From positions 1-5,423 of the forward strand of contig JAXJTE010000040.1 of NCBI GenBank assembly GCA_036309765.1: a stretch of 5,423 nt of DNA, in the 5' to 3' direction. This document shows, piece after piece, positions 1 to 5,270 of this stretch (its first letter is position 1; each line of letters begins with the position of its first letter). This stretch comes from Caryophanon sp036309765. GTDB taxonomy: Bacteria; Bacillota; Bacilli; Bacillales_A; Planococcaceae. The notes beneath the pieces are model-generated. The model saw only the letters and a program-made list of their open reading frames with translations. It was not told the DNA's origin and ran no database searches. The position numbers were made by a program, and so were the translations under genes.

Positions 1-1222
1 CAAATGCAATGAAGAGCCATTCGACACCCGTAGCAGTCGTTGCACCGTCTGCTGTGCGCATAATGCCGTATAAAATCCATGGCTGACGTCCGAGCTCCGT
101 TAACCACCAGCCCGCTTCAATCGCCACAAGTGATAGCGGTCCGCTCAGCACGATGAACCATCTAAACGGACGCGAATGAATCCATTGCCAGTTGCGCCAT
201 TTCCCAAAGACGAATGCAAACGATACGACAATCATGAGCATGCCGATTGCAACCATGACATCAAAGAAATAGTGCGTCAGAAGCGGTGGTCGCTCATCCT
301 CAGCAAATTCATTCAGCCCCGTTACCTCTGCATTGAAGTCGTTGCTCGCTAAAAAGCTGAGCACTTTCGGAATGCGAATTTCATACTTCACGTCTTCCCC
401 GTCGAGCACACCGAAGAAAATTAAATCTGCCCCTGCCTCTGTTTCAAAATGCCATTCCGCTGCGGCAAGCTTTTCTGGCTGGTACTCCGCTAAATATTTC
501 GCTGAGAAGTCCCCGACAAGCGCCGTCGCAAGCGAGAAAATAATGCCAAGCTTCATCATTAAGCTAAGCGCTTTTTTATGATACACATGGTCCTCACCGC
601 GCAGTAATCGATACGCCGCAATGGCAGCTAAAATAAACGCTACTGTCATATAGCTTGACGTTAACACATGCCCGATTTTCGTTGGCATCGCTGGTGTGAA
701 CATCGCTAAAATTGGTTGAATGTTAATAAGTTCTCCACCGACGATGTCAAATCCGCGCGGTGCATTCATGAACGCATTGACGATCGTAATGAACACGGCT
801 GACATCGATGCGCCAATGGCAACGGGAATGAGCAGCAACATGTGGTGCTTCGGATTTTGGAAGCGATCCCACGTATATAAATAAATACCTAAGAAAATCG
901 CTTCAAAGAAAAAGGCGAATGTTTCCATAAATAGCGGCAAGGCGATAATTTGCCCTGCAAGCTCCATAAACTGCGGCCAAAGCAAAGATAGCTGTAAGCC
1001 GATGACTGTACCGGTTACGACACCGACTGCGACCGTAATCGTAAAGCCGCGCGCCCAGCGTCTTGCCATGAGCGTGTAGTGCGCGTCGTTTTTCTTATAG
1101 CCGACGTACTGCGCAATTAAAATCATGAGCGGCACACCGACACCTAATGTTGCGAATAAAATATGAAATGATAACGTGAGTTCCGTTAATGCCCGACTCC
1201 AAAAAACGGCTGATTGATCCAT
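1..1222 (-). CDS. cydA: Cytochrome bd quinol oxidase subunit I, 3'-truncated by window edge
   Basis: Membrane subunit that carries the hemes of cytochrome bd, oxidising (mena)quinol and reducing oxygen to water. The first 407 codons are present; the last few dozen residues of this roughly 450-residue family lie beyond the left edge. Visible landmarks: His20 in helix I and Glu376 in the LTELGRQPW motif (high-spin heme ligands), His185 (PTKIGHVL) and Met323 (FFDVMVAIG) as the axial pair of heme b558, Glu100 and Glu107 in helix III (METFAFFFEA), and the quinol-site segment around EYQPEKLAAAEWHFET at 246-261. The Q-loop is short, as in the Geobacillus-type enzyme rather than the long E. coli type, and the sequence closely resembles what I recall of Geobacillus CydA. 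The ATG at 1222 is preceded by an excellent AGGAGG at 1231-1236. A 25-codon ORF ends 18 bases upstream. cydB would be expected next on the minus strand, outside the window. Confidence 0.97.
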   Translation of the reverse strand, partial: MDQSAVFWSRALTELTLSFHILFATLGVGVPLMILIAQYVGYKKNDAHYTLMARRWARGFTITVAVGVVTGTVIGLQLSLLWPQFMELAGQIIALPLFMETFAFFFEAIFLGIYLYTWDRFQNPKHHMLLLIPVAIGASMSAVFITIVNAFMNAPRGFDIVGGELINIQPILAMFTPAMPTKIGHVLTSSYMTVAFILAAIAAYRLLRGEDHVYHKKALSLMMKLGIIFSLATALVGDFSAKYLAEYQPEKLAAAEWHFETEAGADLIFFGVLDGEDVKYEIRIPKVLSFLASNDFNAEVTGLNEFAEDERPPLLTHYFFDVMVAIGMLMIVVSFAFVFGKWRNWQWIHSRPFRWFIVLSGPLSLVAIEAGWWLTELGRQPWILYGIMRTADGATTATGVEWLFIAF

Positions 1223-1240
1223 TTGAAATGCCTCCTTACA

Positions 1241-1318
1241 TTACAAAATCACTGCGATGATTGACGATAATGCAATCGATGACAGCGTAAAACTGATAGC
1301 TACCACTTTCTTGCTCAT
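1241..1318 (-). CDS. Small single-pass membrane peptide (25 aa) upstream of cydA
   Basis: A complete ATG-to-TAA ORF of 25 codons. The peptide starts MSKKVVAISF and continues as one hydrophobic, serine-containing helix to the end (…IALSSIIAVIL). Lysines at positions 3-4 predict an N-in, C-out single membrane span. A purine-rich GAGGGGG at 1326-1332 sits 7 bases before the ATG. The ORF is the first in the transcript predicted from the -10 at 1353-1358, and its stop is 18 bases before the cydA start, so the two are almost certainly co-transcribed. Small accessory subunits of cytochrome bd are known (CydX, CydS, CydH), but their genes normally follow cydB, and this sequence does not resemble the CydX or CydS sequences I remember. 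It could be a bd accessory subunit, an assembly peptide or a translated leader. No function is assigned. Being coding is an inference from start, ribosome site, position and hydrophobicity. Confidence 0.6.
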   Translation of the reverse strand: MSKKVVAISFTLSSIALSSIIAVIL

Positions 1319-1352
1319 GCTCGTTCCCCCTCGTGCTTCAAACTGTATTGTC

Positions 1353-1358
1353 AGTATA
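1353..1358 (-). promoter_or_regulatory. Candidate -10 of the cydA operon promoter
   Basis: TATACT on the minus strand, a good sigma-A -10 hexamer, with a predicted start near 1346-1347 and a leader of about 28 bases to the small ORF. No recognisable -35 lies 16-18 bases upstream. Instead, an inverted-repeat operator ends 23 bases upstream and is centred near -43, the usual place for an activator that substitutes for a -35 element. Confidence 0.55.
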
Positions 1359-1381
1359 GAACGACGCGGCGAACGAAAATA

Positions 1382-1397
1382 TAGGGGTTTCCCACTA
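1382..1397 (-). promoter_or_regulatory. 7-2-7 inverted-repeat operator upstream of cydA (putative NarL/NreC-type site)
   Basis: On the minus strand this reads TAGTGGGAAACCCCTA: two heptamers (TAGTGGG and the inverse of TAGGGGT) separated by two bases. It differs in only one of 16 bases from the copy in front of cydD (3553-3568), in the same orientation and at the same 23-base distance from the -10. The 7-2-7 geometry with TA at both ends is that of sites bound by dimers of NarL-family regulators, and such a regulator is encoded at 1720-2349. Binding by that protein is inference. Confidence 0.65.
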
Positions 1398-1413
1398 TAA
1401 CGAACAGGAAAAT

Positions 1414-1542
1414 GTGAACAAATGGTGGAGTAAAAGGGATATTACAACGTTTGAAAGTCAAATAGACAGATTGCGCTGTCTAGAGGCATTTGAAAAAGAA
1501 CCTTATTTAAACAGCTGGAATACGTTCGAAGGAGAGTGCTGA
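1414..1542 (+). other. Possible 42-codon ORF or gene remnant, doubtful
   Basis: This stretch of the intergenic region has an open plus-strand frame from GTG at 1414 to TGA at 1540-1542. The product would be soluble, charged and tryptophan-containing (VNKWWSKRD…, ending NSWNTFEGEC). A weak AGGA lies close upstream at 1407-1410. The frame stays open back to about 1360 without an ATG, so it could be the end of a decayed gene. Codons are A-rich (AGA, ATA, AGG, AAA), unlike the flanking genes. I recognise no family. It may simply be chance; it is recorded because nothing else explains the sequence between the operator and the repeat. Confidence 0.15.
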
Positions 1543-1554
1543 AAGTGTAAAAAA

Positions 1555-1658
1555 GTAGTTGCGACGCGGAGAGCGGACTTCTAGGGGAACAGTACGAGCG
1601 AGAGACTACAGGCTCGAGCCGTACCCCCAGAAAAGCCTGCTCGAAGCAAAGCAACTAC
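1555..1658. repeat. Long imperfect hairpin repeat element (Bacillaceae REP/MITE-like)
   Basis: Outer arms GTAGTTGC (1555-1562) and GCAACTAC (1651-1658) are perfectly complementary. Inside, further imperfect arms pair (GCGGACTTCT with AGAAAAGCCTGC, GGGG with CCCC, GTACG with CGTAC), so the 104 bases can fold into one extended hairpin. The wording resembles the non-coding repeats scattered through Bacillus/Lysinibacillus genomes with a core such as ACTCCTGCGGGAA. A second, shorter relative lies at 3417-3483. The minus-strand frame open across this element (1442-1654) is cysteine- and leucine-rich repeat translation, not a gene. Confidence 0.6.
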
Positions 1659-1666
1659 GAAAACAG

Positions 1667-1703
1667 AAAAAATGCTAGTGGAAAAAAGAATTTCCCACTA
1701 GCA
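1667..1703 (-). terminator. Rho-independent terminator of the kinase/regulator operon
   Basis: On the minus strand, TGCTAGTGG (1695-1703) pairs perfectly with CCACTAGCA (1673-1681). The stem extends inward by one G-T and three A-T pairs to a 5-base loop, giving 13 bp in all. It is followed at once by TTTTTT (1667-1672). It starts 17 bases after the regulator stop codon. The plus strand has no T-run, so it acts in one direction. It separates the two-component genes from the cydA promoter. Confidence 0.88.
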
Positions 1704-1719
1704 CGTAAGCACTTCCCCC

Positions 1720-2349
1720 TTAATCAATATACCCGTTCGTAATGCCGTACTGAATGAGCTCCGCCTTACTCGTCAGCGCGAGCTTTTGCATAATGTTCGC
1801 CTTATGATTTTCGACCGTTTTTGCGCTAATGAACAGCTTGTCGGCAATTTGGACGTTCGTATAGCCGAGAATCGTCAGGCGTAGCACCTCCTGCTCGCGT
1901 GTTGAAAGGACGTCACCTTTTTTCTTCTTTTGCTTAAATAGTTTGTCGAGCTGCTCGTCTGGTAGGCCGACGTCGAAGTAGCGCTCGTTATGATACACTT
2001 TGTAAATTGCCTCGTACATGACGCCGCCTTGACTGTTTTTTAAAATGTAGCCGTCTGCCTGTAGCTCAATGGCGCGTTCAATGTATGCAATTTCGTTATG
2101 CATCGTTAAAAAAATAATTTTAATGTGCGGCAGCTTTTGTTTAATTTCCTTCGCTGCGGTAAAGCCGTCTAGCCCTCCTGGAATCGAAATGTCCATTAAC
2201 ATGACGTCCGGCTCGAGCTGATACGCAAGCTGAATCGCCTCCTCGCCGTCGCTTGCCTCGCCAACGACCGTCACATCGTCATAATGGTCCAAGAGTAGCG
2301 CAATGCCTTTACGAATTAATACGTGGTCATCTACTAATACGATGTTCAT
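1720..2349 (-). CDS. NarL/NreC-type response regulator with LuxR HTH domain
   Basis: A 209-residue cytoplasmic DNA-binding regulator, the output half of the two-component system encoded here. The receiver domain (about 1-120) has the acidic pair Asp7-Asp8, phospho-acceptor Asp53 (LMDISIPG), Thr82 (FLTMH) and Lys104 (ILKNS), all the residues needed for phosphorylation. After a lysine-rich linker (KQKKKKGD) comes a LuxR/GerE helix-turn-helix (about 147-205: LSTREQEVLRL…GYTNVQIADKLFISAKTVENH). The ATG at 2349 is preferred over the TTG at 2379 because GAGGTGG (2357-2363) sits 7 bases before it, and the extra N-terminal residues do not fit the MNIVLVDDH receiver start. It overlaps the kinase gene by 23 bases. 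It belongs with NarL, NreC, LiaR, VraR and DegU; position and the nearby 7-2-7 operators favour an NreC-like control of respiration. A strong terminator follows. The symbol nreC is tempting but not provable here. Confidence 0.93.
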   Translation of the reverse strand: MNIVLVDDHVLIRKGIALLLDHYDDVTVVGEASDGEEAIQLAYQLEPDVMLMDISIPGGLDGFTAAKEIKQKLPHIKIIFLTMHNEIAYIERAIELQADGYILKNSQGGVMYEAIYKVYHNERYFDVGLPDEQLDKLFKQKKKKGDVLSTREQEVLRLTILGYTNVQIADKLFISAKTVENHKANIMQKLALTSKAELIQYGITNGYID

Positions 2350-3367
2350 CTGTTTGCCACCTCGGTATGTGTAGTTCAATTGTCGTTCCTTCGCCTATTG
2401 CAGACGTAATGCGACACGTGCCGTCAATAAATGCCATGCGCTCCTCCATATGCTTTAGCCCGAGCCCTTCACTTTGTAGCTGCTTGCGGTCAAAGCCGAT
2501 GCCATCATCTGTAATCGTCACGTGCAAATAGTCTGCATCGTCCGTAAGTGTTACGCTGACGTTTTTCGCGTTCGCATATTTTAGCACGTTATGAATCGCC
2601 TCCTGCACGACGCGGTAGACGTTAATTTCGACGACTGGTGCGTAACGCTCGACGTTGTGCGACTGAAACGAAAACGCAATGTGCGGCATGTTTTTGTCAA
2701 AATGCTTGAGCATCGTTTGAATTGTCGGCACGAGCCCAAGTTGATCTAAGCTGTGCGGTCGCAGTCGGTGTGAATACGCCTTCACATCATCCATCGCGCG
2801 CTGCAATTCGTGCTGTACTTCCGTAATATAGGAAGACAGCTTCGGGTTATCGTGAATGAACGAGTTCACCGCTTGCAGTGCGACCGACACCGTAAAGAGC
2901 GATTGCCCAACGCCGTCATGTAGCTCCTGCGCAAGCCGCTTATGCTCCGACTCCCTCGCATCAATGAGCGCATGCATCATTTTTTTCGTAATATCGACTT
3001 CCTGCGCCTTTTTTAGTAGCTCCTGATCGCGCAGCACGAGCAAATATTCCGTCTCGCCTGTTTCGGTGTTTGCATAAATCGCCGCAGTGCTCATTTCGAC
3101 GTCGATTTGCTTGCCGTGGTACGTCGGCATTTGCGATAAAAACGACGGCACTTCACTATTGGCAATTAAGTAACATGTCGGCTCGCCGCTTGCTTTCACA
3201 CGCTCTTGGCAATACGTACAATACGGCACGCTTTCGCCAACGCTCCAACCCGTCAGTCGCTCTGCCGCCGGATTCATCATGACGATTGTGCGCGAGGTAG
3301 TCATGACGATAATGCCGTCTTGGATATGCTCGTAAATTTCTTTAAAGTAATTGTTCGTTAACGTCAT
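2327..3367 (-). CDS. PAS-domain sensor histidine kinase, HisKA_3 class (NreB/DegS-like)
   Basis: A 346-residue soluble kinase with no membrane segment. Domains: PAS at about 7-115; dimerisation and phospho-acceptor helix with His150 in the ELHDGVGQSL motif typical of the NarX/DegS/NreB class; ATPase domain with N-box (VVQEAIHNVLKYA, Asn260), G1 box DDGIGFD (287-293) and G2 box GLGLKHMEER (301-310). The PAS domain carries Cys50, Cys53 and Cys65 (CTYC and, 11 residues on, CYLI). This matches the C-X2-C-X11-C part of the NreB [4Fe-4S] oxygen sensor, whose fourth cysteine would fall at position 68, here Ile. The ATG at 3367 has AAAGGA (3377-3382) 9 bases upstream. The gene overlaps the response regulator gene by 23 bases, implying coupled translation. 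The neighbours are cytochrome bd genes on both sides, so a redox or oxygen signal is a reasonable inference. Whether a cluster is bound is unknown. Confidence 0.92.
   Translation of the reverse strand: MTLTNNYFKEIYEHIQDGIIVMTTSRTIVMMNPAAERLTGWSVGESVPYCTYCQERVKASGEPTCYLIANSEVPSFLSQMPTYHGKQIDVEMSTAAIYANTETGETEYLLVLRDQELLKKAQEVDITKKMMHALIDARESEHKRLAQELHDGVGQSLFTVSVALQAVNSFIHDNPKLSSYITEVQHELQRAMDDVKAYSHRLRPHSLDQLGLVPTIQTMLKHFDKNMPHIAFSFQSHNVERYAPVVEINVYRVVQEAIHNVLKYANAKNVSVTLTDDADYLHVTITDDGIGFDRKQLQSEGLGLKHMEERMAFIDGTCRITSAIGEGTTIELHIPRWQTDEHRISR
2357..2363 (-). promoter_or_regulatory. Ribosome binding site deciding the response regulator start
   Basis: GAGGTGG, 7 bases before the ATG at 2349 and located inside the end of the kinase gene. 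It supports the 209-residue form over a 219-residue form beginning at the TTG codon at 2379. Confidence 0.75.
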
Positions 3368-3395
3368 CGCGTACAGTCCTTTCCTTTATTCAATG

Positions 3396-3401
3396 AGTAT
3401 A
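3396..3401 (-). promoter_or_regulatory. Candidate -10 of the kinase/regulator promoter
   Basis: TATACT on the minus strand, with a predicted start near 3389 and a leader of about 22 bases. It is the same hexamer as at cydA. No convincing -35 is visible; the upstream DNA at the expected place is the edge of the hairpin repeat. The 7-2-7 sites lie more than 120 bases upstream, too far for direct class-II activation. Confidence 0.4.
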
Positions 3402-3416
3402 GAGCAAATAATAAGT

Positions 3417-3483
3417 ACGTCGTTGCTCGAAACCGAGGCGAACTCCTGCCGGAAAAGCTCGTGCCTCGACGTGAAGAGCAACG
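3417..3483. repeat. Shorter hairpin repeat, diverged relative of the element at 1555-1658
   Basis: CGTTGCTC (3421-3428) pairs with GAGCAACG (3476-3483), and CGAGGC (3434-3439) with GCCTCG (3463-3468). An alternative pairing joins ACGTCG (3417-3422) and CGACGT (3467-3472). A 27-base stretch here (from GCGAACTCCTGCC) matches a stretch of the 1555-1658 element (from GCGGACTTCTAGG) at 18 of 27 positions, in the same orientation and at almost the same distance from a GTTGC arm. It lies between the kinase promoter and the cydD control region. There is no T-run on either side, so it is not an obvious terminator. Confidence 0.5.
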
Positions 3484-3496
3484 AATGTTACACACA

Positions 3497-3526
3497 TTGT
3501 AAAAAAACTTGTGACAAAATTATATA
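3497..3526 (+). promoter_or_regulatory. Candidate upstream promoter for cydDC (P1), weak
   Basis: TTGTAA (3497-3502), an 18-base spacer, then TATATA (3521-3526): four of six matches to each sigma-A hexamer. The predicted start falls inside the perfect palindrome at 3525-3540, so a protein bound there would block this promoter. In AT-rich DNA this match could be chance. Confidence 0.3.
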
Positions 3527-3540
3527 GGGGACGTCCCCTA
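3525..3540. promoter_or_regulatory. Perfect 16-bp palindrome operator upstream of cydD
   Basis: TAGGGGACGTCCCCTA is exactly self-complementary over all 16 bases and has the same 7-2-7 layout and TA ends as the sites at 1382-1397 and 3553-3568. Its centre is 28 bases upstream of the second site. It is likely a high-affinity site for the same NarL/NreC-type regulator (inference). A GC-rich palindrome has been described as the NreC target in staphylococci; I do not rely on its exact spacing. Confidence 0.65.
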
Positions 3541-3552
3541 ACTACACAATAT

Positions 3553-3568
3553 TAGTGGAAAACCCCTA
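3553..3568 (+). promoter_or_regulatory. 7-2-7 inverted-repeat operator proximal to cydD promoter
   Basis: TAGTGGAAAACCCCTA, identical in 15 of 16 bases to the cydA operator in the same orientation relative to transcription: the imperfect TAGTGG arm is distal and the CCCCTA arm promoter-proximal. It ends 23 bases before the candidate -10 at 3592-3597, the same distance as at cydA. Preserved sequence, orientation and spacing at two promoters in one window strongly suggest a functional activator site. Confidence 0.7.
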
Positions 3569-3591
3569 GTTTTATTTGCCACGCTTTTTTC

Positions 3592-3597
3592 TATCAT
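3592..3597 (+). promoter_or_regulatory. Candidate -10 of the cydDC promoter (P2)
   Basis: TATCAT, five of six matches to the sigma-A -10, with no good -35. It is predicted mainly because it sits exactly as far from the proximal operator as the cydA -10 does from its operator. The start would fall near 3603-3604, at the edge of the ribosome binding site, giving an unusually short leader of about 14 bases. Confidence 0.45.
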
Positions 3598-3617
3598 AAA
3601 CGAAAGGAGCGAGATCG

Positions 3618-5264
3618 ATGGCATTTTTACAACAATTTATTCGAAAACAACCATTTGCTGTAGCAGGCATTTTTGTGAGTGCCGTGTTGTTAAGCGCAAG
3701 CATTTTACTGCAAGGCTACAGCATCGTCCAAATCGTCACAGCTGTTTTCATTGACGATGCACCGTTTCAACATACATTCCAATATTTCTTATTACTGGCA
3801 GTCGCAATGGTCGTGCGCCTCGCCATGCAGTGGAGCATACAGCGCATCGGTGGGCATCTCGCCTATCATGCCAAGCAGCAAATTCGCACAAAGCTGCTCG
3901 CACATTGGGCAAACGTACCGCTAAACGATTACGTACACTCAGCAACAGGCGACAAAGTGACGCTGCTTATGCAGACGGTCGACGAGCTAGAAAGCTACTA
4001 CCGTGACTACATTCCGCAGCTCATGAAGACGATGACGATTCCGCTCGTCGTGTTAATTGCCGTCTTTTGCACGCACGCAAACAGCGGCTGGATTATGCTC
4101 ATTACCGCGCCGTTTGTGCCAATTACGTACATCATCGTCGGCATGCAAACGCAAAAAAAAGCCGAGCAGCAGCTAGAGGCGATGAACCGCTTCTCCGGTA
4201 CATTTTTAGATTTACTGCAAGGCTTGCAAACGATTCGCCTATTCGGACAGCAACAAGCGCAAGCAAACGTCCTTGATGAAAGCAATAAAGGCTTCACCGA
4301 ACGCACGATGACCGTGTTAAAAATTGCATTCGCCTCGACGCTATTTATCGAGCTCATTGCAACGCTCGGCATCGGCTTAGTGGCGCTTGAAATCGGCTTC
4401 CAAATGATTGTGTTCCAAACGCTGACGTTCGCACCAGCATTTTTCGTCTTAACGCTTGCACCGGAATATTACAACTCGTTAAAAGAGCTTGGGGCTGCGT
4501 TCCATACAGGGCGCGGTAGCTTAGGGGCAGCGACGTTAATTGAACAAGAGCTTGCAAAGACGTATACGCACGTGGCATGGGGACACGAGCCGATGCCGCT
4601 TCAACCGACGATTACGCTACAGGACGCGACATTACGCTATGACGACACGACAACAATTGGTCCGATGTCGCTTACAATTCGACCAAACGAAGTCGTCGCA
4701 CTCGTCGGCAAAACAGGGCACGGCAAAACGACGCTATTGAACATGCTATCGAGCTTTGCGGAGCTGACGAGCGGCGAGCTATTGTACGACGGTCGCCCGC
4801 GCCATCACTACAGCGAGGCAGACTGGTACGCGCAAATGAGCTACATGTCACAGCACCCGTACATTTTTGCCGGCACATTGCGCGATAATATTTGCATCGG
4901 GCAAACCGTCGACGATGCAGCGTTATTTGATGCACTGAATGACGCGCAGCTGACGCATTGGGTGCAGACGCTGCCGAACGGGCTCGACACGATGCTCGGT
5001 GAAGGTGGGCTCGGCTTATCCGGTGGCGAAAAGCAACGCGTTGCCATCGCTCGTGCATTTGTGAAACGTGCGCGCATCATTTTTTTAGATGAGCCAACTG
5101 CCGCGCTTGACGTCACAACCGAACGTTTATTACTCGATGCAATTGATACGCTACGTCAGCACGCAACGATCATTATGACCGCGCACAAAAAGCAAAGCAT
5201 TGACCGCGCGACCGTCGTGTACGAAATTGCGAATGGACGCATTGTGAACATAACGAAAGGATGA
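3618..5264 (+). CDS. cydD: Thiol reductant ABC exporter subunit CydD (cytochrome bd assembly)
   Basis: Half of the CydDC heterodimer, an inner-membrane ABC exporter that moves cysteine/glutathione-type thiols outward and is required to make active cytochrome bd. 548 residues, with an N-terminal membrane domain (about 1-300; hydrophobic spans near 13-34, 54-72, 138-175 and 235-282) and a C-terminal ATPase (about 330-548). ATPase motifs are intact: Walker A GKTGHGKT (364-371), Q-loop Gln412 (MSQHPYIF), signature LSGGE (467-471), Walker B IIFLDE (487-492), D-loop ALD, and H-loop His523. CydD-type hallmarks include SGTFLDLLQGLQTIRLFG (193-210) and FVLTLAPEYY (276-285). ATG 3618 follows AAAGGAG (3603-3609) by 8 bases. 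In B. subtilis naming the first exporter gene of cydABCD is called cydC; domain-based naming gives CydD. Here the exporter genes are divergent from cydA and separated from it by the two-component genes. Confidence 0.95.
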   Translation: MAFLQQFIRKQPFAVAGIFVSAVLLSASILLQGYSIVQIVTAVFIDDAPFQHTFQYFLLLAVAMVVRLAMQWSIQRIGGHLAYHAKQQIRTKLLAHWANVPLNDYVHSATGDKVTLLMQTVDELESYYRDYIPQLMKTMTIPLVVLIAVFCTHANSGWIMLITAPFVPITYIIVGMQTQKKAEQQLEAMNRFSGTFLDLLQGLQTIRLFGQQQAQANVLDESNKGFTERTMTVLKIAFASTLFIELIATLGIGLVALEIGFQMIVFQTLTFAPAFFVLTLAPEYYNSLKELGAAFHTGRGSLGAATLIEQELAKTYTHVAWGHEPMPLQPTITLQDATLRYDDTTTIGPMSLTIRPNEVVALVGKTGHGKTTLLNMLSSFAELTSGELLYDGRPRHHYSEADWYAQMSYMSQHPYIFAGTLRDNICIGQTVDDAALFDALNDAQLTHWVQTLPNGLDTMLGEGGLGLSGGEKQRVAIARAFVKRARIIFLDEPTAALDVTTERLLLDAIDTLRQHATIIMTAHKKQSIDRATVVYEIANGRIVNITKG

Positions 5265-5270
5265 ATACCG

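Noticed and set aside
333..581. 82-codon plus-strand frame
   Set aside because: Antisense shadow of cydA, whose heme ligands and quinol-site motif are unmistakable in the opposite frame.
68..1222. Cyanide-insensitive or heme-d-lacking variant of CydA
   Set aside because: All heme ligands and the helix III glutamates (100 and 107) are present, and the sequence is ordinary for the Geobacillus-type family; heme content cannot be read from sequence.
1411..1422. Possible Rex or FNR site (TGTGAACA) upstream of cydA
   Set aside because: Only one half-site is present; no partner half occurs at the spacing Rex or FNR needs.
1442..1654. 70-codon minus-strand frame (begins MLCFEQAFLG)
   Set aside because: It runs through the hairpin repeat, lacks a ribosome site and has low-complexity, cysteine/serine/leucine-rich content typical of translated repeats.
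2350..2379. N-terminal extension of the response regulator from a TTG codon
   Set aside because: The ATG at 2349 has GAGGTGG at 7 bases and matches the normal receiver-domain start; the TTG has no good ribosome site.
3417..3483. Hairpin as a terminator or riboswitch
   Set aside because: No T-run follows on either strand, and no known riboswitch core is recognisable; repeat relationship to 1555-1658 explains it better.
3509..3526. Possible Rex or ResD box (TTGTGAC…) upstream of cydD
   Set aside because: The second half of a Rex site is absent. A loose ResD-like match exists but is too degenerate in AT-rich DNA to call.
4007..5116. Several antisense and alternative frames of 66-128 codons within cydD
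   Set aside because: Shadows of the cydD reading frame; no ribosome sites or recognisable domains.
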